A stretch of DNA of 64,000 nucleotides from Micromonospora sp. Llam0 (GTDB lineage Bacteria; Actinomycetota; Actinomycetes; Mycobacteriales; Micromonosporaceae): the NCBI RefSeq assembly GCF_003751085.1, contig NZ_RJJY01000001.1, positions 2,976,001 through 3,040,000 on the forward strand, given 5' to 3'. Numbering within the stretch: position 1 is the stretch's first letter; every line of letters starts with the position of its first letter. The position numbers were made by a program, and so were the translations under genes. The notes under the pieces were generated by a model. The model saw nothing but the letters and a program-made list of their open reading frames with translations, was not told the DNA's origin and made no database searches. Positions 1 through 7,704 of the stretch are shown here, piece after piece.

Positions 1-1213
1 TCAGGCCGGTCGCCAGGACCAGGAACGCGGCCCAGCCGACGGCCTGCGGCCGGAGCAGGCCGGCGCTGTTCTGCACCAGGATCAGCGGCGAACTGACCGC
101 GACCAGAAAGGACCAGCAGGCGAGTCCGGCGAGGACCGGGACCGGCACCGCGGCGCGGTCGATGCCGCCGACCCACAACTCGATCAACGGGTGTCCCCAG
201 CCGACCAGCGCCGCACCCGCCACCCCGACCACCGCCCCGTAGAGCAACACCATCCGTCGGGTGTGCCGGCGTACCCAGGCCACCTCGCCACAGGCCAACG
301 CCGCGCCGTTCACCGGCCAGACGGTCATGCCGACCAGGCCGACGAAGATGGACAACACGCCGAAGAGCTTCACCACGACGGCGTAGTGCGCCGCCACGGC
401 GAGTCCGAGGATGTTCGCCACCAGCGGGCTGTCGACGTTGATGGCGATCGACGACATCGTGGTGAGCGCGAAGAACCGCAGGCCGAGCCGGAGCAGGCCG
501 GCTGCGGTCGCCCGGTCGACCAGCCTGGGGCCGGGACGCTTGGCCGGCTGCTGGACGCCGAAGTAGACCACGGTGTTGACCAGGTTGACGGCGGGCACCG
601 CCAGCACCGCGCAGGCGATCACCGCCAGCGGATCCCAGCCACCGCCGATGGCGCACAGCACCGCCACCATGGCAGTCAGCGAGCCCGCCGACTGCCAGAC
701 GCTGCTCTGCACGACCTGACCGTCGGCGTACTGAATCCGTTGGATCAGCGACAGCGGGATGTTGACGGCGAACGCCCCGAACGACAGCAGGACCAACGTC
801 GACGTCTCGGCGGCGATGCCCGGATCGGTCACCCCGAGAAGCCGGTCCCAGGGCACCAGCGGATTGACCACGAGCAGGCCGCCGAGCAGGGCGAGGGCGA
901 CCGTGCCGACGGTGGCGAACGCGCTGGAGATCTCCCTGGCCTGCTGCCGGACGTCGGCACCGAGCCGGCTGAGCCGGGTGAGCAGTCCGTTGCCCAGCCC
1001 CAGGTCGGCGAACCAGGCCATCCCGGTGAGCGCGGTGACCGCCATCCACAGCCCGTACCGCTGGTCGCCGAGATACTGGAAGCAGGCCGGGGTGATGACC
1101 AGCGGGGCCGCCATGCCGGTCGCCTTCGCCGCCATGGCCGCGGCGATGCCGGACCGGACGGCACGGTCACGGTCATTGCCGTCCGGTCCGGTCCGGTCGG
1201 CGGCCCCGGTCAC
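1..1213 (-). CDS. Polysaccharide flippase, Wzx/MOP family (C-terminus beyond window)
   Basis: Membrane protein expected to flip lipid-linked sugar repeat units across the cytoplasmic membrane. The frame stays open through the left edge of the window, so the C-terminus is missing. The translation is a series of hydrophobic helices, with an N-terminal region (PACFQYLGDQRYGLWM, then ADLGLGNGLLTRLSR) typical of Wzx-like exporters. The chosen start is the GTG at 1213-1211, which overlaps the stop of the upstream epimerase gene as GTGA, a sign of translational coupling. Internal ATGs at 1135 and 1114 are alternatives. It is the last visible gene of a leftward pair with the sugar epimerase, in a polysaccharide locus. 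Family assignment rests on topology and motif feel; the sugar substrate cannot be read from sequence. Confidence 0.75.
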   Translation of the reverse strand, partial: MTGAADRTGPDGNDRDRAVRSGIAAAMAAKATGMAAPLVITPACFQYLGDQRYGLWMAVTALTGMAWFADLGLGNGLLTRLSRLGADVRQQAREISSAFATVGTVALALLGGLLVVNPLVPWDRLLGVTDPGIAAETSTLVLLSFGAFAVNIPLSLIQRIQYADGQVVQSSVWQSAGSLTAMVAVLCAIGGGWDPLAVIACAVLAVPAVNLVNTVVYFGVQQPAKRPGPRLVDRATAAGLLRLGLRFFALTTMSSIAINVDSPLVANILGLAVAAHYAVVVKLFGVLSIFVGLVGMTVWPVNGAALACGEVAWVRRHTRRMVLLYGAVVGVAGAALVGWGHPLIELWVGGIDRAAVPVPVLAGLACWSFLVAVSSPLILVQNSAGLLRPQAVGWAAFLVLATGL

Positions 1214-2211
1214 CGGTTCGCGACGGGCTCGACGGGCTCCACGGGCTCGACGGGCTCGACGGGCTCGACGGGCTCGACGGCCAGCCGACGGGCCATCCAC
1301 TCGACGGTCGCCCGCAGGCCGTCCCTACGATCGACCGGGCTGATGCCGGGGAAGAGCGCCCGCAACGTGGCGGTGTCGGCGAGGGAGTGCGCGACGTCGC
1401 CGGGACGCGGCGGCGCGTGCTCGCGGTCGATGCGCCGGCCGAGCAGTCCGGCGAGGTCGTCGAGGACCTGCAGCAGGCTGGCCCGGGCGCCGAAGGCAAG
1501 GTTGACCGGGTGTGGGTGGTGCACCCGGCGCCGCAGCGCGTCCAGAATGACCGCGCACACCGTACCGACGTAGGTGAAGTCCCGGGACTGGGTGCCGTCG
1601 CCGTGCACCAGGGCCGGCTCGCCCCGCAGCGCGGCGTGGACGAACCGGGGGATGACGGCCGCGTAGGCGTGGTCGTGCCGCTGCCCGGGGCCGTACACGT
1701 TGAAGAACCGCAACGCCAGCGTCGGCAGCCCGAACGACGCCTGGTGGGCCAGGGCGTACGCCTCGGTGGCGAGCTTGCTGGCCGCGTACGGGCTCATCGG
1801 TCGGGTCCAGGTCAGCTCGGTCTTCGGCAGTGTCGGATTCATGCCGTACACCGATGAGGAGGAGGCGACCAGCAAGTGGGCCACGTCGTGCCGGCGGGCC
1901 GCCTCCAGCACCAGCAGGGTCCCGGTCGCGTTCGCGTGGTGGGAGGCCACCGGGTCGCGTAGCGATCGGGGCACGCTGGGCAGGGCGGCCAGGTGGACCA
2001 CGGCCTCCCGGCCGGCCATCGCGGCGTCCAGCGCGGCCGGATCCAGGATCGACCCCTCGACCACCTCGACGTCCAGCCCGGTGAGGTTGTCGCGCAGTCC
2101 GACCGACAGGTCGTCCAGGACGGTCACCTCCTTCACCGCCGGCTCGACCAGTGCGGCACGGGCCAGGTTGGAGCCGATGAAGCCGGCTCCGCCGGTGATC
2201 AGAATGCGCAT
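1210..2211 (-). CDS. NAD-dependent epimerase/dehydratase (UDP-sugar epimerase type)
   Basis: Extended short-chain dehydrogenase of 333 aa, acting in the cytosol on a nucleotide sugar. The N-terminal Rossmann motif GGAGFIG lies at residues 7-13. The catalytic YxxxK is Y142-AAS-K146, preceded by the serine-rich SSSSVYG strand near 117-123. Length and motif spacing fit the UDP-glucose 4-epimerase / dTDP-glucose dehydratase superfamily; 4-epimerase is likelier than dehydratase but not proven. The C-terminus carries an unusual run of about six Glu-Pro-Val units from a 9-bp DNA repeat, so the last 25 residues are probably a flexible tail rather than fold. Its stop overlaps the GTG of the downstream flippase. 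It supplies sugar precursors for the surface polysaccharide. Confidence 0.85.
   Translation of the reverse strand: MRILITGGAGFIGSNLARAALVEPAVKEVTVLDDLSVGLRDNLTGLDVEVVEGSILDPAALDAAMAGREAVVHLAALPSVPRSLRDPVASHHANATGTLLVLEAARRHDVAHLLVASSSSVYGMNPTLPKTELTWTRPMSPYAASKLATEAYALAHQASFGLPTLALRFFNVYGPGQRHDHAYAAVIPRFVHAALRGEPALVHGDGTQSRDFTYVGTVCAVILDALRRRVHHPHPVNLAFGARASLLQVLDDLAGLLGRRIDREHAPPRPGDVAHSLADTATLRALFPGISPVDRRDGLRATVEWMARRLAVEPVEPVEPVEPVEPVEPVANR
1225..1278 (-). repeat. Six tandem 9-bp units encoding an Glu-Pro-Val tail
   Basis: The unit GGGCTCGAC (plus-strand reading) is repeated six times head to tail, with one unit carrying a single substitution (GGGCTCCAC). It lies inside the 3' end of the epimerase gene and encodes repeated Glu-Pro-Val. 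Because the unit is a multiple of three, copy-number change would alter tail length without frameshift. Confidence 0.9.
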
Positions 2212-2467
2212 GGGACAACTCCTCGCAGTGCCGCCCGGTCACCTGTACATCGAGCCGACCGAGGACCGAGTAACGGGTCTATAACATCTTTTGTCGGAAA
2301 TATCATTTTAGGGTCAACCATGTCGCCGGTGAGGATCGCCGATCGTGCTGCGAGCACCCCCGCCGAACGGCCGGCAGCGCTGTCACGTCACCGACCGAAA
2401 AACGTCCTGAACTGCGAAAAGGCGCACAGTGACAGCAGATCGCGCGGCTCGCCACGGAGGTGCCCAG
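2212..2467. promoter_or_regulatory. Divergent promoter region with an AT-rich island
   Basis: This gap separates the leftward epimerase gene from the rightward tail-fibre-like gene. The stretch 2279-2312 is markedly AT-rich for this genome, which is where promoters for either direction would be expected. I could not pick a confident -35/-10 pair. A GGAGG at 2456-2460 is the ribosome binding site of the gene starting at 2468. Confidence 0.4.
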
Positions 2468-4495
2468 ATGCCTGGACTGACGGTCTACCGGTCGAACGCC
2501 CTGATGTCGATCAGGTCGAGGTTCGACGGCACCCGGGACCTGGTGATGCCGGCCAACCTGGCCTACGCCGAGTCCATGGTCGGCATGTGGCACGCGGGCC
2601 TGCCCCAGGTCACCCTCGTCCCGTCGACCGCCACCGACGCCCAGGTCTGGCCGGTCATGTCGGCGGTGGGCACCCGGATCCACGACACCTCGGACGACAA
2701 CTGCCCGATCCACACCGGCTGGTCGTACATCGGCGGCAACCACGGCTACAACATCGGCACCCAGGTCGCGGTCACCAACCACGGCAAGTCCACCGCCGAC
2801 CTGGGATCCCGGTGGACCGACGGAATCCGGACCTTCACCCTGCTCGCCGTGCCGAACGGCAACAGCCTGCTGTTCGGCAACCCGTACACGGTCGTCGACG
2901 GGGTCGCCCAGGGAGTACGGGTGCGGCCGGCGGCGGCGCTCACCCACGTCGCCGGGGCGAGGAACCGAACCACGGTACCGATCACCTGGTTGACCCCGGA
3001 CGTCCAGATCCGCCCGGCCACCCATTCCCACACAGTGGTCGTCGACCTCGACGGTCGGCCACTGCCCGACGGCCGGTCCACCGGTGACGAGCTACGGATC
3101 CGGGAGTCCTACGTCGTCCCCTCGTACCGGGGCATGATCGACACCGCTCAGGCCAACATCGGCACACCGCTCGCCACGATCATGACCCGGATCCCGCCGA
3201 TGTGTCGGATCGACAACGACTACCGCTGGTCGCCGGGGGGCCTGCTGGTCACCCAGCGGGTGACCGCCATGGACCGGTTCACCCTGAGTACCGGGGTCAC
3301 CCAGTGCTCGGCGCTGACCGTGCCGGCCGGCGGCAGCCGCCGGCAGTTCATGCCGAACGTCGAGGTGGCCGGGACCCTCAACTGGTCGACCTGGGCGCGG
3401 ATCGACACGATCACCGCGATCACCGACATCACCCCGGCGAGCCTGCGGGACCCGACGATGCCGGCGGCCGGCATGACCCAGTGGGCGATCAGCGGTGGCG
3501 GGTCCCAGCTGTGGGGATTCGCCGCTGGCCTGCTGCCGGTCGACGACGGGCAGCCGGCGACCAGGGTGCGGCACACCACGGCGAAGAGCTGGTTCGTCTC
3601 GTCCAGTCTGAAGAAGAACTACCCGCAGCTGGTGTGGGGTCGCGAGCTCTGGCCGGGACAGACAGTCACCGGTACCGCGTACCGTCGCTATCTGGCACCG
3701 CCGTCGGCCGCCACCGAGTTGGTTGTCTCCGACGGCAGCCGCGACTTCGTGATCATCGAACGGGTGGGTGCCGTCGCCGCCGCCCGGATGGCCGCGCCGG
3801 AACTGTTCCACCGCCGGCTGGTCCCGGTCGGACCGACGAACCTCGCGGTCGCGGAGCGGGTAGCGGCCGACGGCGTCGCCTACCAGGTGCCGGTCTCCCC
3901 CGGGTACGGCGTCTGGCGGGCGGACCCCGACCAGGCCAGCCCGCAGCCGCTGCCCGGAGCCACCTCCGGGATCGGCAGCTACTTCCTGCCGTTGGCCGGT
4001 CCGACCGGGACCACCAGGTGCACCGACGCGTTCCAGCGGCTGCTGCTGCACCCGATGTACTTGGCCGAGGCCACCCGGGTCGACCGGGTGTGTGTGGAGG
4101 TGACGGCCGCCGGCAGCGGCTGGTTGCGGCACGGGGTGTACGCCCACGACCCGACGACCGGCCGACCGGCGTCGCAGGGGCCGATCGCCGATTTCGGCGC
4201 GCTCGGCGTGGCAACCGCCGGTATCCGGGAGTACGTGCTGGCCACGCCGGTGACGCTGCCCGCCGGCTGGCACTGGTACGCCGTCGTGTGGCAGGGCTCC
4301 GCCACCACCCCGCCCACCCTGCGGACCAGTCAGGTCGGCGGTGCCACGGCGTTGAACATCGGCACCGGCCCGGCGGCGATGGCCGGTGACCGGTTCGGCT
4401 ACCAGATGTCCGGTGTGGCCGGTCTACTCGGACCGGTCACCGTCGCCGGCGTGCACCAGTTCCCGCCGCCGCGGATCGCCTACCGCCGGGCCTGA
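2468..4495 (+). CDS. Uncharacterised protein with phage-tail-fibre-like C-terminal domain
   Basis: A 675-aa protein that I cannot assign to a function. No signal peptide or membrane segment is visible. Roughly the last 150 residues (from about FQRLLLHPMYLAEATRVDRV through HWYAVVWQGS) read like the small beta-sandwich seen at the ends of phage tail fibres and minor tail proteins, with the pattern 'temperature/position strands, GVYAHD, LPAGWHWYAVV'. The rest is Gly/Thr/Val-rich beta-type sequence. The start is the ATG at 2468, with GGAGG seven bases upstream. An in-frame GTG at 2429 lacks a good ribosome binding site. Its 3' end abuts the converging acetyltransferase gene directly. No other phage genes are nearby, so it may be a polysaccharide-binding protein of the surface locus. 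Confidence 0.6.
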   Translation: MPGLTVYRSNALMSIRSRFDGTRDLVMPANLAYAESMVGMWHAGLPQVTLVPSTATDAQVWPVMSAVGTRIHDTSDDNCPIHTGWSYIGGNHGYNIGTQVAVTNHGKSTADLGSRWTDGIRTFTLLAVPNGNSLLFGNPYTVVDGVAQGVRVRPAAALTHVAGARNRTTVPITWLTPDVQIRPATHSHTVVVDLDGRPLPDGRSTGDELRIRESYVVPSYRGMIDTAQANIGTPLATIMTRIPPMCRIDNDYRWSPGGLLVTQRVTAMDRFTLSTGVTQCSALTVPAGGSRRQFMPNVEVAGTLNWSTWARIDTITAITDITPASLRDPTMPAAGMTQWAISGGGSQLWGFAAGLLPVDDGQPATRVRHTTAKSWFVSSSLKKNYPQLVWGRELWPGQTVTGTAYRRYLAPPSAATELVVSDGSRDFVIIERVGAVAAARMAAPELFHRRLVPVGPTNLAVAERVAADGVAYQVPVSPGYGVWRADPDQASPQPLPGATSGIGSYFLPLAGPTGTTRCTDAFQRLLLHPMYLAEATRVDRVCVEVTAAGSGWLRHGVYAHDPTTGRPASQGPIADFGALGVATAGIREYVLATPVTLPAGWHWYAVVWQGSATTPPTLRTSQVGGATALNIGTGPAAMAGDRFGYQMSGVAGLLGPVTVAGVHQFPPPRIAYRRA

Positions 4496-5080
4496 TCACC
4501 CCGCCGGTACGCCGTAGATCCGCTTCATCTCCGCATGCTTGACGGCGACCGGAAGGTGCCCGATACCCAACGACTTGGCCTGCAGCCGGCGCAGATAGTC
4601 GTCGGTGCTGCGCAATGGTCGGGCCGGCACCCCCGCCGCCACCGTGTTGTCCGGGATGTCGCGGGTGACGACCGAACCCGCGCCGATGACGCACCGGTTG
4701 CCGATGGTCACCCCGGCCAGGATCATCGACCGCATCCCGATGTAGACATCGTCGCCGATGACGATCGGAGCGGTCCAGTCCAGCTCCGGGTGCTCCTTGC
4801 GGAGGATCAGGGTGCCCCCGTCATGGGTGACGAACTGCACCTCGGAGGTGACGTAGACGTTGTCGCCGATCGTGATCAGCCACGGCTCCGAGCCGAACAT
4901 CGCACGGTTCACGCCGTAGAACCGCACCCGACCGGTCAGGTTGACCCCTAACGATCGGACGAAGGCCTCGGGGTCCCGGCTGGCCGCCAGATGGTCCCGC
5001 ACCCGCCGGACGATCGTACGAACACGACTGGACACACCCAGTCCAACGAGCCTGGCGCCGCACCGGTGACGGTGGGTCAC
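4496..5080 (-). CDS. Hexapeptide-repeat O-acetyltransferase (LbH fold)
   Basis: 194-aa acyltransferase of the left-handed beta-helix class, expected to transfer acetyl from acetyl-CoA to a sugar hydroxyl of the polysaccharide precursor. The hexapeptide pattern shows as ITIGDNVYVTSEV, IVIGDDVYIGMRSMILAGVTIGNRCVIGAGSVV and the closing AAGVPARPL. A histidine in QFVTHDGG occupies the place of the usual catalytic His of maltose/galactoside acetyltransferase-like enzymes. The GTG start at 5080-5078 overlaps the stop of the upstream glycosyltransferase (GTGA), so the two are coupled. The 3' end meets the rightward 2468-4495 gene with no space, so any terminator must lie inside coding sequence. Confidence 0.85.
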   Translation of the reverse strand: MTHRHRCGARLVGLGVSSRVRTIVRRVRDHLAASRDPEAFVRSLGVNLTGRVRFYGVNRAMFGSEPWLITIGDNVYVTSEVQFVTHDGGTLILRKEHPELDWTAPIVIGDDVYIGMRSMILAGVTIGNRCVIGAGSVVTRDIPDNTVAAGVPARPLRSTDDYLRRLQAKSLGIGHLPVAVKHAEMKRIYGVPAG

Positions 5081-6300
5081 CGGCAGAAGTGGCGGGCGTG
5101 GTCGAGGACGTTGAGTTCGCGTACCTGCCGCCGCCAGAGCCGGTACCGCCGCCCCGCCGTCACCTTCGCCGCGGCCCGCTCACCCGCCGGCCGACCGGCC
5201 AGCTCGTCCACCACCTCGGCCAGCGCCGGCACCGTCATCGGCCGGACCACCGCCCCACCGGCACTGGAGATCAACTCACTGAACGGGGTCCGGTCGGAAC
5301 AGACGACCGGGCAGCCGGCCGCCAGACTCTCCAGGATGACGTGTCCGAAGTTCTCGCCCAGGGTCGGGAACAGGAATGCGTCGTACCGGGCGAACGTCGA
5401 CAGCACCTCGTCGGCCGGCAGCTCGCCGTGGTACCGCACCCGGACATGGCCGGGCATCGTCGCGATGAGCTGGCCGCACCGTGCCCAGTACGGCTCGTCC
5501 TCGTCGGGCCCGAAGATGTCGAAGTCGACCGGCCGGGTCGCCCGGGCCACCGCCGCCAGCGCCGTGACCAGGTTCTTCATCGGTGATATCCGGCCGATGA
5601 AGACCAGCCGCAACGGACCGTCGTGCGCCACGACCGGTGGCGGCGGACGGTCCGGGATCGGGCACTCGTTGCCGTTGACCATCACCCGGGCCCAGGGCAG
5701 CGCCGCCGCGATCTGATCCGCTTCCAGCTGGCTGCACGCCTGCCACCGCACGCCGAGCCGACGTAGCACCGGCGCCCACCCCGCCAGGAAGAGCCGTTTC
5801 TTGCCGCTCTTGATGGCCAGCGCGGCAGGGGCCAGTTCGCCGCGCGGGGCGATCATGATCGCCGGTACCCGCAGCAGTCGCAGGGCCACCGCCAGGATCG
5901 GGACCACCGAGAACATCGACCAGAGGCTGTTGACGTACAGCAGATCGACCGGCCGCGACCGGATTTGCCGCAGCAGCCGCAGCCACTGCCGGGGACGCAC
6001 CGGATCGAGATAGAACACCGCGGACCGGGCGTCGCGGTGGACCAGTTCACCGGACAGCCCCGGGTACCGCTCGGTCGCGTGCAGGTCCCGGTCCCGGGTG
6101 ACCAGGGTGACGTCGACGTCGTCGGGCAGGGTGTCCAGGATGAAGCGCAGCGACCGGATCGGGCCACCGCCACGGAACCCCGGCTCGAACACCGCGGCGG
6201 TGGCGAGGATCCGGAAGGCGGTGGTTGCCGCGTCGGCGGCACTCTGCCGGGCCGCCGGCCCGCCGGCGGTGGGTCGGTCCCGGGTTGTCGTTTCACGCAC
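5077..6300 (-). CDS. Glycosyltransferase, GT4 family (GT-B fold)
   Basis: 407-aa cytosolic or membrane-associated retaining glycosyltransferase. The C-terminal nucleotide-sugar half contains LRLVFIGRISPMKNL followed by FLFPTLGENFGHVILESLAAGCPVV, the E-x7-E motif of GT4 enzymes. The N-terminal half has GGGPIRSLRF and APRGELAP, typical acceptor-domain signatures. The start is a GTG at 6300 with only a weak ribosome binding site; the first 25 residues are low-complexity, so the true start may be internal. It is coupled to the downstream acetyltransferase by a GTGA overlap and follows the UDP-GlcNAc 2-epimerase gene, so it probably builds the same repeat unit. Donor sugar unknown. Confidence 0.85.
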   Translation of the reverse strand: MRETTTRDRPTAGGPAARQSAADAATTAFRILATAAVFEPGFRGGGPIRSLRFILDTLPDDVDVTLVTRDRDLHATERYPGLSGELVHRDARSAVFYLDPVRPRQWLRLLRQIRSRPVDLLYVNSLWSMFSVVPILAVALRLLRVPAIMIAPRGELAPAALAIKSGKKRLFLAGWAPVLRRLGVRWQACSQLEADQIAAALPWARVMVNGNECPIPDRPPPPVVAHDGPLRLVFIGRISPMKNLVTALAAVARATRPVDFDIFGPDEDEPYWARCGQLIATMPGHVRVRYHGELPADEVLSTFARYDAFLFPTLGENFGHVILESLAAGCPVVCSDRTPFSELISSAGGAVVRPMTVPALAEVVDELAGRPAGERAAAKVTAGRRYRLWRRQVRELNVLDHARHFCR

Positions 6301-6336
6301 TGTCGGCTCGGCTTTCGATTCGTCCGGCTGCCGCGC

Positions 6337-7473
6337 TCAGCGACGCAGCCCGGCCCACTCGTGGTGGCGCCGCACAGTGGACAGGATGAAATCGACGACC
6401 CGCCGCGAGGTGTCGGGAACCTGGTAGTCCGCCGGGCAGGGCACCCCGGCCGAGGCGACCTGCTCGACGGTTGCCCGGACGGCTTCCACCACGCCGGCCG
6501 GGTCCAGCCCGGTCATGATGATGCCGCCGGCGTCCAACGCCTCCGGCCGTTCGATCGACTCCCGCAGTGTCACCGCTGGAAAGCCGAGGATCGCCGCCTC
6601 CTCGCTGATCGTGCCGCTGTCGGACAGCGTGCAGCGGGCGGCGCACTGCAGGCGTACGTAGTCGAACAGCCCGAACGGCTCGTGGAAGGTGATCCGGTCG
6701 AGGCTGGTCGGGTCGGTGGCCAGGGCCTCCAGCCGTTTGCGGGTCCGCGGATGGGTGGAGACCAGCACCGGCAGCGCCCACTCGTCGCGTACCGCCCGCA
6801 GGCAGTCGAGCAGCCGGTGCAGCCGGTCCGGGCGGTCGACGTTCTCCTCACGGTGGGCACTGACCACGAAGTACCCGTCGGCGGTCAGTCCGAGCTGGTC
6901 GAGCACGGTGGACCGGACGATGTCCGACCGGTAGTGCTCCAGCACCTCGCGCATCGGTGAGCCGGTGTGCAGGATGCGGCGCGGGTGCAGACCCTCGGCG
7001 ATCAGATTGCGGCGGGCGTGCTCGCTGTAGACGAGATTGAAGTCGGAGACGTGGTCGACCAGGCGTCGGTTGGTCTCCTCGGGCACGTTCAGGTCGAAGC
7101 ACCGGTTGCCCGCCTCCATGTGGTAGACCGGCACCCGCATCCGGCGGGCCATCAGGGCGGCGATAGCGCTGTTGGTGTCCCCGAGCACCAGCAGGGCGTC
7201 GGGCCGGCAGTCATCGAGGGCTGCCTCGATGCCGACCAGGACGCCGCCGAGCACCCGGCCGAGCGAGGTGGTGTCCACGCCCAACGACCGGTCCGGTGGA
7301 CGCAACCGCAGCTCGGTGAAGAAGACCTCGGACAGGACCGGATCCCAGTTCTGCCCGGTGTGTACCAGGACATGGTCGACGGTGCGGTCCAGCCGGTCCA
7401 TCACCCGGGACAGCCGGATGATCTCCGGCCGGGTGCCGACGACCGTCATCACGCGGGTCATGACCGACTCCAT
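6337..7473 (-). CDS. wecB: UDP-N-acetylglucosamine 2-epimerase (non-hydrolysing)
   Basis: Interconverts UDP-GlcNAc and UDP-ManNAc in the cytosol, feeding ManNAc-containing surface polymers. The 378-aa protein shows the family signature near the N-terminus (VVGTRPEIIRLSRVM), then LVHTGQNWDPVLSEVFF, VLGDTNSAIAALMARRM, YHMEAGNRCFDLNVPEETNRRLVD and, near the C-terminus, CTLSDSGTISEEAAILGFPAVTLRESIERPEAL. Every recognised block is present, so it looks intact. The reading frame opens at 7473; the ATG four codons later (MTRVMTVVGTRPE) is equally plausible. It is the first gene of the leftward polysaccharide run. Confidence 0.9.
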   Translation of the reverse strand: MESVMTRVMTVVGTRPEIIRLSRVMDRLDRTVDHVLVHTGQNWDPVLSEVFFTELRLRPPDRSLGVDTTSLGRVLGGVLVGIEAALDDCRPDALLVLGDTNSAIAALMARRMRVPVYHMEAGNRCFDLNVPEETNRRLVDHVSDFNLVYSEHARRNLIAEGLHPRRILHTGSPMREVLEHYRSDIVRSTVLDQLGLTADGYFVVSAHREENVDRPDRLHRLLDCLRAVRDEWALPVLVSTHPRTRKRLEALATDPTSLDRITFHEPFGLFDYVRLQCAARCTLSDSGTISEEAAILGFPAVTLRESIERPEALDAGGIIMTGLDPAGVVEAVRATVEQVASAGVPCPADYQVPDTSRRVVDFILSTVRRHHEWAGLRR

Positions 7474-7662
7474 TCATTGCCGACTCGGGGCGCACACCTA
7501 CTACCAGCACAAAAACGGGCAATCTCCGCATACCATAGCGGAACATCGAGGCAACGGTGACGGCCCGGCCGAATCCGAACCGTGGCACCCTGGCCCGTTC
7601 GTACTGTCGTCCACCTGACAGAAGAACTTGTTGGCCGGGGCGGACCGCCGCTCTCCCAGTTG

Positions 7663-7675
7663 TTGTCCGACAACC
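7663..7675. promoter_or_regulatory. 13-bp palindrome upstream of the secreted hydrolase
   Basis: GTTGTCCGACAAC is a perfect inverted repeat (6+1+6) centred 36 bases before the hydrolase ATG at 7705. It could be a repressor site or a small hairpin in the leader. No matching regulator is in the window. Confidence 0.35.
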
Positions 7676-7704
7676 GTCGGGCACATCGAGAGGAGCAGCG
7701 GACC

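Noticed and set aside
1225..1278. Short tandem repeats considered as a CRISPR array
   Set aside because: Units are 9 bp with no spacers and lie in frame within a coding region; no cas genes are present.
2468..4495. Prophage or contractile injection system
   Set aside because: Only one tail-fibre-like protein is present. No integrase, terminase, capsid, sheath or baseplate gene lies within reach, and base composition is like that of the neighbours.
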